A stretch of DNA of 64,000 nt from Mycobacterium cookii. GTDB taxonomy: Bacteria; Actinomycetota; Actinomycetes; Mycobacteriales; Mycobacteriaceae. A program made the translations under genes and the position numbers. Positions 27,096 through 36,734 of this stretch are shown here, in pieces (within the stretch, counting starts at the first letter, position 1; each line of letters begins with the position of its first letter). The notes beneath the pieces were generated by a model, which was not told the origin of the DNA, did no database searches, and saw only the letters and a program-made list of their open reading frames with translations. Location of the stretch: NCBI RefSeq assembly GCF_010727945.1, contig NZ_AP022569.1, forward strand, positions 4,216,001 through 4,280,000. Direction: 5' to 3'.

Positions 27096-28073
27096 GTGTT
27101 CCCCCGGCAACGTCCGCGTCGGCTCCGCTCGACTCCGGCGATACGCCGGTTGGTCGCGGAAACATCGCTGGAGCCAAGGCATTTGGTGCTGCCGATGTTC
27201 GTTGCCGACGGCATCGACGAGCCGGCGCCGATCGCCTCGATGCCGGGCGTGGTGCAACACACCCGCGAATCGTTGCGGGCGGCCGCGGCCGATGCGGTGA
27301 GCGCCGGGGTGGGTGGACTGATGCTGTTCGGTGTCCCGCGTGCCGAGGACAAGGATGCGGCCGGCTCGGCCGGGGTAAATCCCGACGGGATCCTCAACGT
27401 CGCGTTGCGTGACCTGGCCAAGGATCTCGGCGACGCGACGGTGCTGATGGCCGACACCTGCCTGGATGAATTCACCGACCACGGGCACTGCGGGGTGCTC
27501 GACGAACGCGGCCGGGTGGACAACGACGCCACCCTGAAGAGGTATGTGGAACTGGCTGTTGCGCAAGCGGATTCGGGTGCCCACGTGGTAGGCCCGAGCG
27601 GGATGATGGACGGCCAGGTCGGCGCGATCCGCGACGGCCTGGACGCCGCCGGCCATCGCGACGTGGTCATCCTGGCCTACGCGGCCAAGTTCGCGTCGGC
27701 GTTCTACGGCCCGTTCCGGGAGGCGGTGAGCTCGAGCCTGTCCGGCGACCGGCACACCTATCAGCAAGAGCCGGGCAACGCCCGCGAGGCGTTGCGCGAA
27801 GTGCAACTCGACCTCGATGAGGGCGCCGACATCGTCATGGTCAAACCCGCTTTGGGCTACCTGGACATTGTGTCTGCCGCGGCCGCAACTTCCACGGTGC
27901 CGGTGGCGGCCTACCAGGTGTCGGGGGAGTACGCGATGATCTGCGCCGCCGCCGCCAACGGGTGGATCGACGAGCGCGCCGCGGCCCTCGAATCGTTGAC
28001 CAGCATCCGGCGTGCCGGCGCCGACATCGTGCTGACTTACTGGGCTGCCGGCGCGGCCAACTGGTTGTCGTGA
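27096..28073 (+). CDS. hemB: Delta-aminolevulinic acid dehydratase (porphobilinogen synthase)
   Basis: Condenses two 5-aminolevulinates to porphobilinogen. The 325-residue protein has Schiff-base Lys250 in [11 protein letters not shown] and the metal-site loop [14 protein letters not shown]. That loop has Asp where zinc enzymes have the middle Cys, an intermediate site also seen in M. tuberculosis HemB. The GTG at 27096 ([13 protein letters not shown]) is preferred because GAGGGG lies 6 nt upstream and it matches the family; the frame opens earlier at 27039. Confidence 0.95.
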   Translation: MFPRQRPRRLRSTPAIRRLVAETSLEPRHLVLPMFVADGIDEPAPIASMPGVVQHTRESLRAAAADAVSAGVGGLMLFGVPRAEDKDAAGSAGVNPDGILNVALRDLAKDLGDATVLMADTCLDEFTDHGHCGVLDERGRVDNDATLKRYVELAVAQADSGAHVVGPSGMMDGQVGAIRDGLDAAGHRDVVILAYAAKFASAFYGPFREAVSSSLSGDRHTYQQEPGNAREALREVQLDLDEGADIVMVKPALGYLDIVSAAAATSTVPVAAYQVSGEYAMICAAAANGWIDERAAALESLTSIRRAGADIVLTYWAAGAANWLS

Positions 28074-28510
28074 CGGGTCCGTACGGGCAAGGGCTGCCAC
28101 CCGGGCCGCAGCCGCCGGCCCGGCCGGTGGACGTCGACACCGGCTTCTGGCTGTGGCTGGTGGCCACGCCGCTGATGGTGATCGGCTACGGCGCCGACGT
28201 GGTCGGCTCGTCGAACGGCCGCGGATCGGCGCCGCTCTACGTCGCGGCGGCGCTGTTCACCGGGGTGCTGTGCGCGATCGTCGTCACGTTCCTGATTCTG
28301 ATGCGGGCCGGTTACCGCTTTGCCCGGACCGTACTGACGGGCGGCGCCATGGCCACCATCGTCTACGTCGGCATCCGGCTGTTCACCGTGACCTGGCCGC
28401 CGATGTACGCCGTGGTCTGCGGCCTCGCCGGCATCACCGGATCGGTGCTGATCGCGGGCGGCATGTTCCTGCTGCACCGCCTCGACTCGCACCAGTACTT
28501 CACCAGGTGA
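28070..28510 (+). CDS. Four-segment membrane protein downstream of hemB (Rv0513 type)
   Basis: A 146-residue integral membrane protein whose GTG overlaps the hemB stop (GTGA). After a Pro-rich start it has about four hydrophobic helices ([79 protein letters not shown]). Coupling to hemB suggests a link to heme metabolism, but no function is known. Confidence 0.8.
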   Translation: MTGPYGQGLPPGPQPPARPVDVDTGFWLWLVATPLMVIGYGADVVGSSNGRGSAPLYVAAALFTGVLCAIVVTFLILMRAGYRFARTVLTGGAMATIVYVGIRLFTVTWPPMYAVVCGLAGITGSVLIAGGMFLLHRLDSHQYFTR

Positions 28511-28586
28511 GCGTGCAAAAAGGTGAAGTGTGGTCGCAGCGCTGGCCATATAGCATTTCGGCCAATCGGTCGAATCGGTAGGGGGA

Positions 28587-28889
28587 GTGGCTGTGGACAA
28601 CCTCGAGATCAAGCCCGAAGAGGTGTTTCACGCGGCGGCGCTCGGACGCAACCAGCACGAAGAACTGGGCGGCACCTACGCATCCACGCAGTCGCAGGGG
28701 TGGGACGCGGAGTCCGGTTGGGTCGGCAGCTCGGGTGCGGCGTTGTCCGGGCTGCTGGACCGCTGGCAATCGCATGCCATCGACCACCACCAGATGATCA
28801 ACAGCCACCACGAACGTCTGGACACCGCGGCGACGTCATTCTCCGAGCTGGACAACAACGCCGCCGAACGGGTGCAGCAGCTTCGATGA
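28587..28889 (+). CDS. Small WXG100/EspC-like type VII protein
   Basis: A 100-residue helical protein with no signal peptide and the turn GWVGSSGAALSGLLDRW (W-V-G) between two helices, the layout of WXG100 and EspC-like type VII secretion proteins. GTG start, with GGGGGAG upstream. Its stop overlaps the start of the DUF1023-like hydrolase gene (ATGA), so it is probably the secretion partner or chaperone of that protein. Confidence 0.75.
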   Translation: MAVDNLEIKPEEVFHAAALGRNQHEELGGTYASTQSQGWDAESGWVGSSGAALSGLLDRWQSHAIDHHQMINSHHERLDTAATSFSELDNNAAERVQQLR

Positions 28890-30655
28890 CGTTGTCGCTG
28901 GCGGACATCGAGACGTGGGATGAGGCCGCGATCGAGCAGGTGTTCTCCGCCGCGACGTTTCGGGCCGAGGGCGCGCAGACCACCGGCGACACCGTCGGCG
29001 ACCTGCTGACGTTCGTCACCTGGCAGGGCGCGACGGCCGATGCGGCGCGGGACTCGGCCACCCGCATCAAGCTGACGCTGTCCAACCACGCCGAGGAGTG
29101 CAGGCGAGTCGCGGCGGCAGCACACAAGGCGTCCGCGGAGGTCGCCGACCTGAAATACCGGTTGTCGTCGATCAAGGCCGAGGCAAGTCAGGCGCAGCTC
29201 AACATCAACGAGCAGACCGGCGCCGTCACGTCCAAGGTCACCGTGCTCACCGTCGAGATGAAAAAGCAACAGGACGCGGTCAAAGCGGACGTCGAGAACC
29301 GCATCCGGCAGCTCATCGCCGACGCCGACGGCGTCGACAAGGATCTGGCCGCTGCCATCCAGACCGCCGACGGCGCATCGCCCGGGTCGACACCCAGCGC
29401 CGGCCCGGCGCCGAACCTGCCCAAACCCCCACCGGCACAAGCCAAACCGGACGAGGTCAAGAAGTGGTGGGACGGCCTGACCCCGCAGCAGCAGACCGAC
29501 TACATCGGCCACGATCCGGCGGCGATCGACCGCGACGGCATCCCGGCCGACATCCGCGACGCCGGGAACCGGATCCGGCTGCCCCACGAACTCGCGGTCG
29601 CCGAGTCGACGCTGCGCGATGCCAAAGGCCGGGAGTCGAACTACTGGGAGCAGGTCAATCTGCATCCGGGGGACATCGAGAAGCTCGGTGACCCGCCGGG
29701 TGACCTGGCTCGCGCGCAGTCCAGGTACGACGACCTGATCGGCATCAAAAGCGCGCTCTACCCGACGAATTCGGACGGCTCACCCCGGGCGATCAACCCC
29801 AAGGATCGTCGCAGCCTGATCCTGCTCGACACGACGTCGAATCCCCGCCACGTCTTCGGCGCGATCGGCATCGGCGACGTCGACAACGCCACCCACGTGG
29901 GCGTCACGACCGGCGGTGTCGGCACCAACGCATCCAGCCTGCCCGGGATGGCCGATGAGGCCACCAACCTGCGACACACCACCCGTGACGTCCTGACCTG
30001 GGCGCACGACCCCAACCCGGAATCGGTGGCCACCGTGGCGTGGGTGGGCTACGAGCCGCCCGCGGGCATGGAGGACCTGCGGGTGACCAACGACGGCCTC
30101 GCCAAGGCGGCCGCCCCGCACCTCACCAGCTTCTTCAACGGGCTCGGGGCCACGACCGAGAACCCGAACCAGCAGATCACCGCGTTCGGGCATTCGTACG
30201 GCTCACTGGTCACCAGCCTGGCGTTGCAGGGCGGCACCCCGGTCAATGACGTCGTGTTCTACGGTTCGCCCGGCCTGGAACTCCCGCACGCCAGCGACCT
30301 GCACCTGGCGCCGGGTGGGCACGCCTACTACGAGCAGACGCCTGACGACCCGATCCGCGGCGTCCAGCACCCGCTGAGCCTGATCCCCTACGTCGGACCG
30401 GCGCTGGACTGGCTGGCGACCGGTGGATTTCCCACCGACATGCCGTTCGATGCCACGCCCGACGAGATGTCCGACATCACGCAGCTGTCCACGTCGCCGG
30501 GTACCGACCCGATGAACGTTGACCGGGCCGGGTCCAGTGGACACTCGGAGTATCCGCGTGACGACGGCACGGGCAGACAACAGCTGCGGATGTCGGGCTA
30601 CAACCTAGCGGCCGTGCTGTCCGGCGTGGCCGGCGCGACGAAGGAGGGACGCTGA
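28886..30655 (+). CDS. DUF1023-like alpha/beta hydrolase with WXG-type N-terminal domain
   Basis: A 589-residue protein. Residues 1-145 are helical with a W-Q-G turn (FVTWQGATADAARDS), like type VII target domains. Residues 150-190 are a Pro-rich linker. Residues 200-560 form an alpha/beta hydrolase of the DUF1023 type with the nucleophile elbow GHSYGS (Ser437). No signal peptide, which fits type VII export. Likely an esterase or lipase; substrate unknown. The true start is ATG 28886; the longer upstream frame covers the previous gene. A lipoprotein gene follows after 1 bp. Confidence 0.78.
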   Translation: MTLSLADIETWDEAAIEQVFSAATFRAEGAQTTGDTVGDLLTFVTWQGATADAARDSATRIKLTLSNHAEECRRVAAAAHKASAEVADLKYRLSSIKAEASQAQLNINEQTGAVTSKVTVLTVEMKKQQDAVKADVENRIRQLIADADGVDKDLAAAIQTADGASPGSTPSAGPAPNLPKPPPAQAKPDEVKKWWDGLTPQQQTDYIGHDPAAIDRDGIPADIRDAGNRIRLPHELAVAESTLRDAKGRESNYWEQVNLHPGDIEKLGDPPGDLARAQSRYDDLIGIKSALYPTNSDGSPRAINPKDRRSLILLDTTSNPRHVFGAIGIGDVDNATHVGVTTGGVGTNASSLPGMADEATNLRHTTRDVLTWAHDPNPESVATVAWVGYEPPAGMEDLRVTNDGLAKAAAPHLTSFFNGLGATTENPNQQITAFGHSYGSLVTSLALQGGTPVNDVVFYGSPGLELPHASDLHLAPGGHAYYEQTPDDPIRGVQHPLSLIPYVGPALDWLATGGFPTDMPFDATPDEMSDITQLSTSPGTDPMNVDRAGSSGHSEYPRDDGTGRQQLRMSGYNLAAVLSGVAGATKEGR

Positions 30656-30656
30656 C

Positions 30657-31223
30657 ATGAGCCGCTGGTGGGTTCTGTTGATGGCGATGCTGGCGGCCGG
30701 GTGTCACCACAACGACCCCTATCCTTGGCCGCGGCCGGGCCACCCATCGGCGACCGCTTTGGAAAACCAACTGAGCCAACGTGATTCGCTGCAGGACGCC
30801 GCCAACGACGTGATCGCTGTCGCCGCTGCCATCCGCGACGCGGTGGTAAAGCTCTATCCCGCGGCCGCCTGGAGGACGACGTCGGCCGGTGGTCAGGCCG
30901 GCTGCGAGCCGCCGTTCGTTTTTCTGTCGGGCTCGATCTACGAACTCCCCAACTGGCAAGCGTCCGCACCGACGTCGCAAGCCGACGCCCAGGCCGTCGT
31001 CGCCGCTGCAGCGGACGTGCTCAAGGCGCACGGTGCCGACAGCCTCGATCTGAAGCCGGGGCAGTCGGTGCGCGGTGCGCTGCCCCGCGAGCACGGCACG
31101 ATCGAATTCACCATCAGAGCGCCCTACGGCTCGAATCCTCCCGACATGGTGGTGTCGGGTGCGACGGGATGTCACCACGTGGCGCCCGGTCCCGGACCGT
31201 GGAACACCCCGCCGACGCCATGA
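30657..31223 (+). CDS. LppA-like lipoprotein
   Basis: A 188-residue lipoprotein: MSRWWVLLMAMLAAGC gives a short signal peptide with a lipobox ending in Cys16. The mature part has a helical section (QRDSLQDAANDVIAVAAAIRDAVV), a paired Cys (AGCEPP and TGCHH) and an LppA/LppV-like pattern known from mycobacterial lipoproteins. It follows the hydrolase gene by one base, so it could be an immunity or retention partner at the cell surface; that is inference. Confidence 0.72.
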   Translation: MSRWWVLLMAMLAAGCHHNDPYPWPRPGHPSATALENQLSQRDSLQDAANDVIAVAAAIRDAVVKLYPAAAWRTTSAGGQAGCEPPFVFLSGSIYELPNWQASAPTSQADAQAVVAAAADVLKAHGADSLDLKPGQSVRGALPREHGTIEFTIRAPYGSNPPDMVVSGATGCHHVAPGPGPWNTPPTP

Positions 31224-31236
31224 ACGCTCGCAAGGG

Positions 31237-31791
31237 ATGATGGTCGACGTGACCGCAGGCACCGACACCGACGCGACCCCGCTGTTTCGCGAGGTCGGCG
31301 CGAGCTGGTTGTGGCTGTTGGCCGGCCCGGTCTCCGCCGGGATCATGCTGTGGATCGAGAGGTCCAACGGCAACGGCTGGCAGATCACCGTTCCGGCATT
31401 CTTCCTGGTTGTGGTCACCTGTTTCATTGCGCTGCAAGTCAAGGCGGCGCGCATCCACACCTCAGTGGAGCTGACCCCGCAGACGCTGCGTCAGGGCACG
31501 GAAACGATCCGGATCTCCGAAATCGTCAAGGTGTACCCCGAACCGGACAGTCCGCTGGGGTCGAAGAAGGATCTGGAACGCTGGCAATCCGCCCGTGCGC
31601 TCGGCGAGCTGGTCGGCGTGCCGAAGGGTCGTACCGGCATCGGGCTGCGGCTCAGCGGTGGTCGCACCGCCCAGGCCTGGGCGCGCAAACACCGTCATCT
31701 GCGCAACGCGCTCACCCCGCTGGTCGAGGAGCGCGTCAGCCCTGCCGAACTTGCCCAAGACGACGACGGCGACGACGGATCACGCTGGTGA
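31237..31791 (+). CDS. Small membrane protein with cytosolic C-terminal domain (DUF3093-like)
   Basis: A 184-residue protein with two N-terminal transmembrane helices (SWLWLLAGPVSAGIMLWI, TVPAFFLVVVTCFIALQV) and a mostly beta cytosolic part ending in an acidic tail. It resembles DUF3093 proteins; function unknown. The start is uncertain among ATG 31237, ATG 31240 and GTG 31249; AAGGG at 31232-31236 favours the GTG. Its stop overlaps the next ATG (TGATG). Confidence 0.7.
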   Translation: MMVDVTAGTDTDATPLFREVGASWLWLLAGPVSAGIMLWIERSNGNGWQITVPAFFLVVVTCFIALQVKAARIHTSVELTPQTLRQGTETIRISEIVKVYPEPDSPLGSKKDLERWQSARALGELVGVPKGRTGIGLRLSGGRTAQAWARKHRHLRNALTPLVEERVSPAELAQDDDGDDGSRW

Positions 31792-32042
31792 TGACCCGTT
31801 TTCGGGCCGTCGTCGAACTTCTGCTGGCCTGCGGCGCGGTCGCGGGCTGTGCGATCAGCTGGTCGGCGGTGCGTACCACGGTGGCCGTCGCGCCCGTGGC
31901 CAAAGATCAGCCGGCGACCACATCGGTGGTGTATGACCCGTCGCTGCTGTTGGTGACCCTGCTGCTGGCGACGGCCGCCGGGATGCTGGCGGTGGTCGGC
32001 GTCGCGCGGCTGCGTCGAGCCGCCAGGCCCGCATCGGCATGA
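31791..32042 (+). CDS. Short two-helix membrane protein
   Basis: An 83-residue protein with two hydrophobic segments (ELLLACGAVAGCAISWSAV and LLLVTLLLATAAGMLAVVGVA) separated by a polar loop. The start overlaps the previous stop (TGATG) and the end overlaps the P-type ATPase start (ATGA), so the three genes are coupled. It may assist the ATPase or be an unrelated membrane protein; no family recognised. Confidence 0.7.
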   Translation: MTRFRAVVELLLACGAVAGCAISWSAVRTTVAVAPVAKDQPATTSVVYDPSLLLVTLLLATAAGMLAVVGVARLRRAARPASA

Positions 32043-34177
32043 CCACCACCGATCTCGACCTGCGCGGGATGAGCTGTGCGTCCTGCGCTGCTCGCGTCGA
32101 GGGGGCGCTCAACAGGCTCGACGGCGTGCGCGCCGCGGTGAACTTCGCGCTGGAGCGGGCTCATGTGCAGCACGGGTCGGCGGTGTCGGCCGGTGACCTG
32201 ATCCGTGCGGTGGAGTCGACGGGCTATCGGGCGTCGGTCGCCCGCTCCGGTCTGCCCGACGACTTGTCGGACCACCGACTGCGGACGCGGCTGGTCGGCT
32301 CGGCGCTGCTGGCGATTCCGGTGGTGGCCGTGTCGATGCTGATGGGGTGGCAGTTCGCCGGCTGGCAATGGCTGGCGTTGGTGCTCGCCACCCCGATCGT
32401 GGCGTGGGGTGGCCTCCCGTTTCACGTCGCTGCGGCGCGAGCGCTCCGGCGTGGCAGCTCGACGATGGACACCCTGGTGTCGTTGGGCACGCTGGCTGCG
32501 TACCTGTGGTCGGCGACCGCGGTGCTGCGCGGGACCGGACCGGTGTACTTCGAGGTCGCCGCCGCCGTCACGGTGTTCCAGCTGGCCGGTCGCTACGCCG
32601 AGGCGCGGGCCAAACGCGCGTCCGGTGCAGCGTTGCGGTCGTTGTTGAGCCTGGGCGCCAAGGACGCCGCGGTGCTGCGCGACGGCGACGAGGTCCGCGT
32701 GCCGGTATCCCAGCTGCGGGTGGACGACGTCGTCGTGGTGCGACCGGGGGAGCGGGTCGCCGCCGACGGTGTAATCGTCGACGGGGCAACGGCTTTGGAC
32801 ACCTCAGCGATGACCGGCGAGCCGATGCCCATCGACGTGTCCGCGGGCGACACGGTGACCGGCGGATCGCTGAACACCTATGGCCGGCTGCTGGTGCGCG
32901 CGGTCAGGGTCGGCGACGACACCCAGTTGGCCCGGATGGCCAAGCTGGTCAGCGACGCCCAGAACGGCAAGGCACCCATCCAGCGAACCGCCGACCGGGT
33001 CGCCGCCATCTTCGTTCCCGCGGTGCTGGTGATCGCCGCGTTGACGATGGCCGGCTGGGTGATGGCGGGACAACCCGCATCATCGGCGTTCACCGCGGCC
33101 GTCGCTGTGCTGATCATCGCCTGCCCGTGCGCGCTCGGACTGGCCACCCCGACGGCGATCCTGGTCGGCACCGGGCGGGGCGCGCAGCTGGGCATCCTGA
33201 TCAAGGACCCGCGGGTGCTGGAGACCATCGACCGCGTCGACACCGTCGTCTTCGACAAGACCGGCACCCTGACCACCGGCGCGATGGCGGTGCGCGAAGT
33301 CCAACCGCAGCCCGGCGAGGACGCCGACGTCGTGCTGGCCCGCGCGGCGGCGGTCGAGTCGGCCTCCGAGCATCCGGTGGCGGCGGCGATCGTCTCGGCG
33401 GCCCTCGACCGGGGCGTAAAGCTAAGTGCCGTCGAAGGATTCGTCAACGAACCGGGTACCGGCGTGGCCGGCGTGGTCGACGGTGTCGAGGTCGCGGTGT
33501 CGAGAGCGGGCTCACTGGCCGGGGTGGACCTGCTGGCGCCGCCGGCACGTCAGACCGCGGTGCAGGTGACGTGGGGCGGACAGTTGCGCGGCGTCATCAC
33601 GCTGGCCGATCAGATCAAGCCCGGCAGCGCCGCCGCGATCGCCGAACTCAAGGCGATGGGTATCACCCCGATGCTGCTGACCGGCGACAGCTTCGCGGTC
33701 GCCGAGCAGGTCGCGGCGGCCGTCGGCATCGACTCGGCCGACGTGATCGCCGGTGTATTGCCGACCGGCAAGGCCGACGTCGTCCAGCAGTTGCAGGCCC
33801 GCGGCCGCACGGTGGCGATGGTCGGCGATGGCGTCAACGACTCGGTGGCACTGGCGGTTTCCGATATCGGCATGGCAATGGGCAGCGGCGCCGACGTCGC
33901 GATCGACGCGGGCGATCTGACGTTGATGCGCGCCGACGTGCATGCCGTGCCGACCGCGCTGCGATTGTCGGCGCGCACGCTGCGCACCATCCGGATGAAC
34001 TTGTTCTGGGCCTTCGCCTACAACGCGGCGGCCATCCCGTTGGCCGCGGCGGGCCTGCTCAACCCGATGATCTCCGGCGCGGCGATGGCGTGTTCGTCAC
34101 TATTGGTCGTGGCAAATAGTCTGCGGCTCAAGCAGTTTCAGGATGCCAACCAGGCGAGTTCGCCGGGCAGCTGCTGA
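32039..34177 (+). CDS. Copper-type P1B ATPase (CtpA/CtpB family)
   Basis: A 712-residue heavy-metal pump. The N-terminal HMA domain has GMSCASCAARVEG. Six to eight helices include the metal-translocation motif CPC at 362-364 (IIACPCALGLATPT), phosphorylated Asp406 in FDKTGTLT, TGE in the actuator domain (AMTGEP), SEHP, and the hinge MVGDGVNDSVALA. CPC plus CxxC points to Cu(I), as in CtpA, CtpB and CtpV. Export or delivery to an exported oxidase are both possible. Its 3' end overlaps the convergent esterase gene by 40 bp. Confidence 0.92.
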   Translation: MTTTDLDLRGMSCASCAARVEGALNRLDGVRAAVNFALERAHVQHGSAVSAGDLIRAVESTGYRASVARSGLPDDLSDHRLRTRLVGSALLAIPVVAVSMLMGWQFAGWQWLALVLATPIVAWGGLPFHVAAARALRRGSSTMDTLVSLGTLAAYLWSATAVLRGTGPVYFEVAAAVTVFQLAGRYAEARAKRASGAALRSLLSLGAKDAAVLRDGDEVRVPVSQLRVDDVVVVRPGERVAADGVIVDGATALDTSAMTGEPMPIDVSAGDTVTGGSLNTYGRLLVRAVRVGDDTQLARMAKLVSDAQNGKAPIQRTADRVAAIFVPAVLVIAALTMAGWVMAGQPASSAFTAAVAVLIIACPCALGLATPTAILVGTGRGAQLGILIKDPRVLETIDRVDTVVFDKTGTLTTGAMAVREVQPQPGEDADVVLARAAAVESASEHPVAAAIVSAALDRGVKLSAVEGFVNEPGTGVAGVVDGVEVAVSRAGSLAGVDLLAPPARQTAVQVTWGGQLRGVITLADQIKPGSAAAIAELKAMGITPMLLTGDSFAVAEQVAAAVGIDSADVIAGVLPTGKADVVQQLQARGRTVAMVGDGVNDSVALAVSDIGMAMGSGADVAIDAGDLTLMRADVHAVPTALRLSARTLRTIRMNLFWAFAYNAAAIPLAAAGLLNPMISGAAMACSSLLVVANSLRLKQFQDANQASSPGSC

Positions 34178-35019
34178 CGCCAGTACGCCTCGTCGTGTCC
34201 ACCGGGAGTGAATCCGCCGGCGGGTGGCTTGTGCAGCTGGGCGACGAACTGGTGGGTGGCCGGGCTGAACTGGTCGTCGTTGCCGCAGTCGATGCGCAGC
34301 GGGATCTGCGACAGCGCCGGCAATCCGAACACGGTGTTCTTGGTCCAGTCGTCGTAGCTGTCGAAAGCACCGATCGTGCTCGCGGTATACGACTGGTACA
34401 GCGCCGGGCTGATCGCGCAGATCCCAGCGGTGCGCGCCGGGCCCAGCCGTGCGCCCAGCAGCATCGCGCCGTAGCCGCCCATCGACCAGCCGATGAAGCC
34501 GATCCGCGAGATGTCCAGACCCATCGCCGGCAGCAGCGGAATCAGTTCATTGAGCACCATCGATCCGGCGTCCTCGCCGCCGGCCCGTCGATGCCAATAG
34601 CTGTCGCCGCCGTCGACCGCGATCACGGCGAACGGCGGCCGGCCCGCCCGGACCAGATCGGCCAGCCCCTGTTCGACGCCGAAACTCATGACCTGCTTGG
34701 CACTTCCGCGCACCCCGTGCAGCGCGATCACCGGACGCAACGGCCCGATCTGCCCGGGTGGACGGGCGAGAATCCAATTCGTCAGCACCCCGCCTCGGGC
34801 CGCGGAGATGAACGAGCCGGACTCCCGGGTCGGCAGCGGAGCGGGGATCGGCGGTGGGACAGCGGCGTTCGGAGGCGTCGGCGCGGCGGGTTCGAACGGG
34901 CCGGGATCGGCCGGCACCTGGGTGGGATCGAGCAACCCGCCGAGCGACCAGATTCCCGCCGCTCCGGCAACGGCACTGACGCCAAGACGCAGCGCAGCAC
35001 GACGGGACAGCTCGGGCAT
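34138..35019 (-). CDS. Exported alpha/beta-hydrolase esterase (Rv0519c-like)
   Basis: A 293-residue putative esterase. The N-terminus MPELSRRAALRLGVSAVAG is a Tat-type signal (twin Arg before a hydrophobic stretch), followed by a Pro-rich spacer. The hydrolase domain has the nucleophile motif GWSMGGYGAM, GVRGSAKQ near the oxyanion region and a late GGHDEAYW with the likely catalytic His. It belongs to the esterase-D/feruloyl-esterase-like group with Rv0519c. Start at ATG 35019 is chosen over 35067 because it leaves the Tat signal at the N-terminus. Confidence 0.82.
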   Translation of the reverse strand: MPELSRRAALRLGVSAVAGAAGIWSLGGLLDPTQVPADPGPFEPAAPTPPNAAVPPPIPAPLPTRESGSFISAARGGVLTNWILARPPGQIGPLRPVIALHGVRGSAKQVMSFGVEQGLADLVRAGRPPFAVIAVDGGDSYWHRRAGGEDAGSMVLNELIPLLPAMGLDISRIGFIGWSMGGYGAMLLGARLGPARTAGICAISPALYQSYTASTIGAFDSYDDWTKNTVFGLPALSQIPLRIDCGNDDQFSPATHQFVAQLHKPPAGGFTPGGHDEAYWRQQLPGELAWLAS

Positions 35020-35139
35020 GAGGGCAATAATGCCGCCTACATGTCGTAACCCCGATAACCGCGCCATCTCGATAAGGCAACGTATTCATCGTCCTGGACC
35101 GACTTGGTACAAAGTGCAAGATATGTAACACTGTCCCGT

Positions 35140-36003
35140 ATGACCGAGCTGAGTGAGTCGTCTACCGCCGACAGCACCGCTGATGCCCTACCGTTAGGGC
35201 GACAGTCGTTGGTGTGGCGCTATTTCGGTGACAACAGGATGTTCTTGATCGGCCCGCGACCCGCCGTGCTGCAGAACATGCTCGCCGAGCTCGGTCAGGG
35301 CGTCCTGGATCACTCGGTGTTCTTCAGCGACACCGCGGCGCGGGTCAAGCGGTCACTGCCGCCAATTTTCAAGACGGTCTACGGGTCCGACGACGACAAC
35401 ACCGGCCAGCAGGTGCGCGACTTCCACCACGAGATCAAAGGTGACATGCCCAGCGGGGGTAGGTATCACGCGCTGGACCCGGACACCTACTTCTGGGCGC
35501 ACGCCACCTTCGTCGAGCAGGTGCTGTACTTCGCCGACACCTTCGTCAAGCGGTTAAGCGACGAGGAGAAGCAGCAGATCTACCTCGAGTCCAAGACCTG
35601 GTATCGCCGCTACGGCGTCAGCGAGCGGCCGATGCCTGCCGACTACGACGAGTTCGAGCGGTACTGGGATCACATGATGGAGCGCGTCATGATCGCGCAC
35701 CCGACCGCCAAATACGGTGTCGGATATGTGACGAAAGGCTTTCCCCGACCCAAAGGTGTCTCGCCGCTGGCCTGGCGTGTGGTCGCGCCGGTGTTCAATC
35801 CGATGGCGGCGTTCTTGACCACCGGTGGCCTGCCGCCCCGGGCGCGCGTTCTGCTCGGCCTGCCGTGGAGCGATCGGCAGGAGCGCCGCTATCAGCGATT
35901 CGCCGCGTTGTGCCGGTTGCGGCCGGTGAATTGGGCGTGGGACCGTCTACCAATGAGATTGCGCTACAACGGATATGCTCAAGCCGGCTATGCCCGCGCC
36001 TGA
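35140..36003 (+). CDS. MpaB/latex-clearing-like oxygenase (DUF2236)
   Basis: A 287-residue protein of the ER-bound oxygenase MpaB/Lcp family (DUF2236), heme-dependent in characterised members. Typical blocks are [38 protein letters not shown] (conserved His) and [21 protein letters not shown]. Substrate unknown. Starts at ATG 35140. It overlaps the TetR gene by 14 bp, so it is probably controlled by that regulator. Confidence 0.82.
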   Translation: MTELSESSTADSTADALPLGRQSLVWRYFGDNRMFLIGPRPAVLQNMLAELGQGVLDHSVFFSDTAARVKRSLPPIFKTVYGSDDDNTGQQVRDFHHEIKGDMPSGGRYHALDPDTYFWAHATFVEQVLYFADTFVKRLSDEEKQQIYLESKTWYRRYGVSERPMPADYDEFERYWDHMMERVMIAHPTAKYGVGYVTKGFPRPKGVSPLAWRVVAPVFNPMAAFLTTGGLPPRARVLLGLPWSDRQERRYQRFAALCRLRPVNWAWDRLPMRLRYNGYAQAGYARA

Positions 36004-36583
36004 CGCGGCCACCGATGCGATCCTCGACGCCGCCGTCGCCGAGTTCCAGCAGCACGGCTTCCGGCGGGTCGCGCTCGACGACGTAGCCCGCCGCGCCGGG
36101 GTCAGCCGCACCACCATCTACCGGCGCTTCGCCGGACGAGACGAGCTGGTCGCCGCCGTTATCGACCGGGAGAACGCGGTGCTGTTCGCCAACATCGCCG
36201 ACGAGCTGAAAAGCCGAAGGCCGCAGTCGAATTACTACGTCGAGGCGTTCACGCTGTCGATCATGCGGTTCCGGCAACACCGGGTGCTGACCCGGATGAT
36301 CGCCGACGAGCCGGGCCTGATGCTGGAATTGGCCCACCAACATTGGGAGCCCGCCGTCGAGCGGATGGCAGCCGCGTTGCGGGTCATCTTCCCCGACGGC
36401 TTCGCCGAGCGAGTCGGGGCTCGCGCCGTCGACGACCTGGCCGACACCATTCTGCGCTACGCCGCGATGGTGCTGCTGCTACCGGCCCGCGAGCCGCTTG
36501 TCGACGCCGACGACATCCGCGAATTCGCCACCACGCACTTCCTGCCCAGCCTGCCCGTCGCGCTGCGCGCCGTGCCGGTCTGA
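35990..36583 (+). CDS. TetR-family regulator next to the MpaB-like oxygenase
   Basis: A 197-residue TetR protein. The N-terminal HTH is [46 protein letters not shown]; the ligand-binding C-terminal domain is unassigned. The start may be ATG 35990 (MPAPDAATD) or ATG 35975; both overlap the end of the oxygenase gene. The overlap implies cotranscription and likely autoregulation. Confidence 0.88.
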   Translation: MPAPDAATDAILDAAVAEFQQHGFRRVALDDVARRAGVSRTTIYRRFAGRDELVAAVIDRENAVLFANIADELKSRRPQSNYYVEAFTLSIMRFRQHRVLTRMIADEPGLMLELAHQHWEPAVERMAAALRVIFPDGFAERVGARAVDDLADTILRYAAMVLLLPAREPLVDADDIREFATTHFLPSLPVALRAVPV

Positions 36584-36622
36584 ATCGAGCGCGCCGACAT
36601 CGGCGGGTGTTAGCGTCCGGTG

Positions 36623-36733
36623 ATGCCGCCGACCCACGAAACCCGCACGGACGGCGCGTCACCGCTGCGCCGCGGGCTTACCCAGCGGCAGCTCAACATG
36701 ATCGCCTCGGCGGCGTCATCGGGGCCGGCCTGA
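36623..36733 (+). pseudogene. Remnant of a second amino-acid permease N-terminus
   Basis: The frame MPPTHETRTDGASPLRRGLTQR ends after 36 codons. It contains LRRGLTQRQLNMIA, parallel to LRQGLSQRQLMMIA of the intact permease beginning 2 bp later. Adding one base after the GCC codon at 36702-36704 restores IGGVIGAGL, the first-helix motif of APC permeases, so a 1-bp deletion shifted the frame; the rest of the gene is missing. It looks like the stub of a tandem paralogue. Confidence 0.75.
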
Positions 36734-36734
36734 G

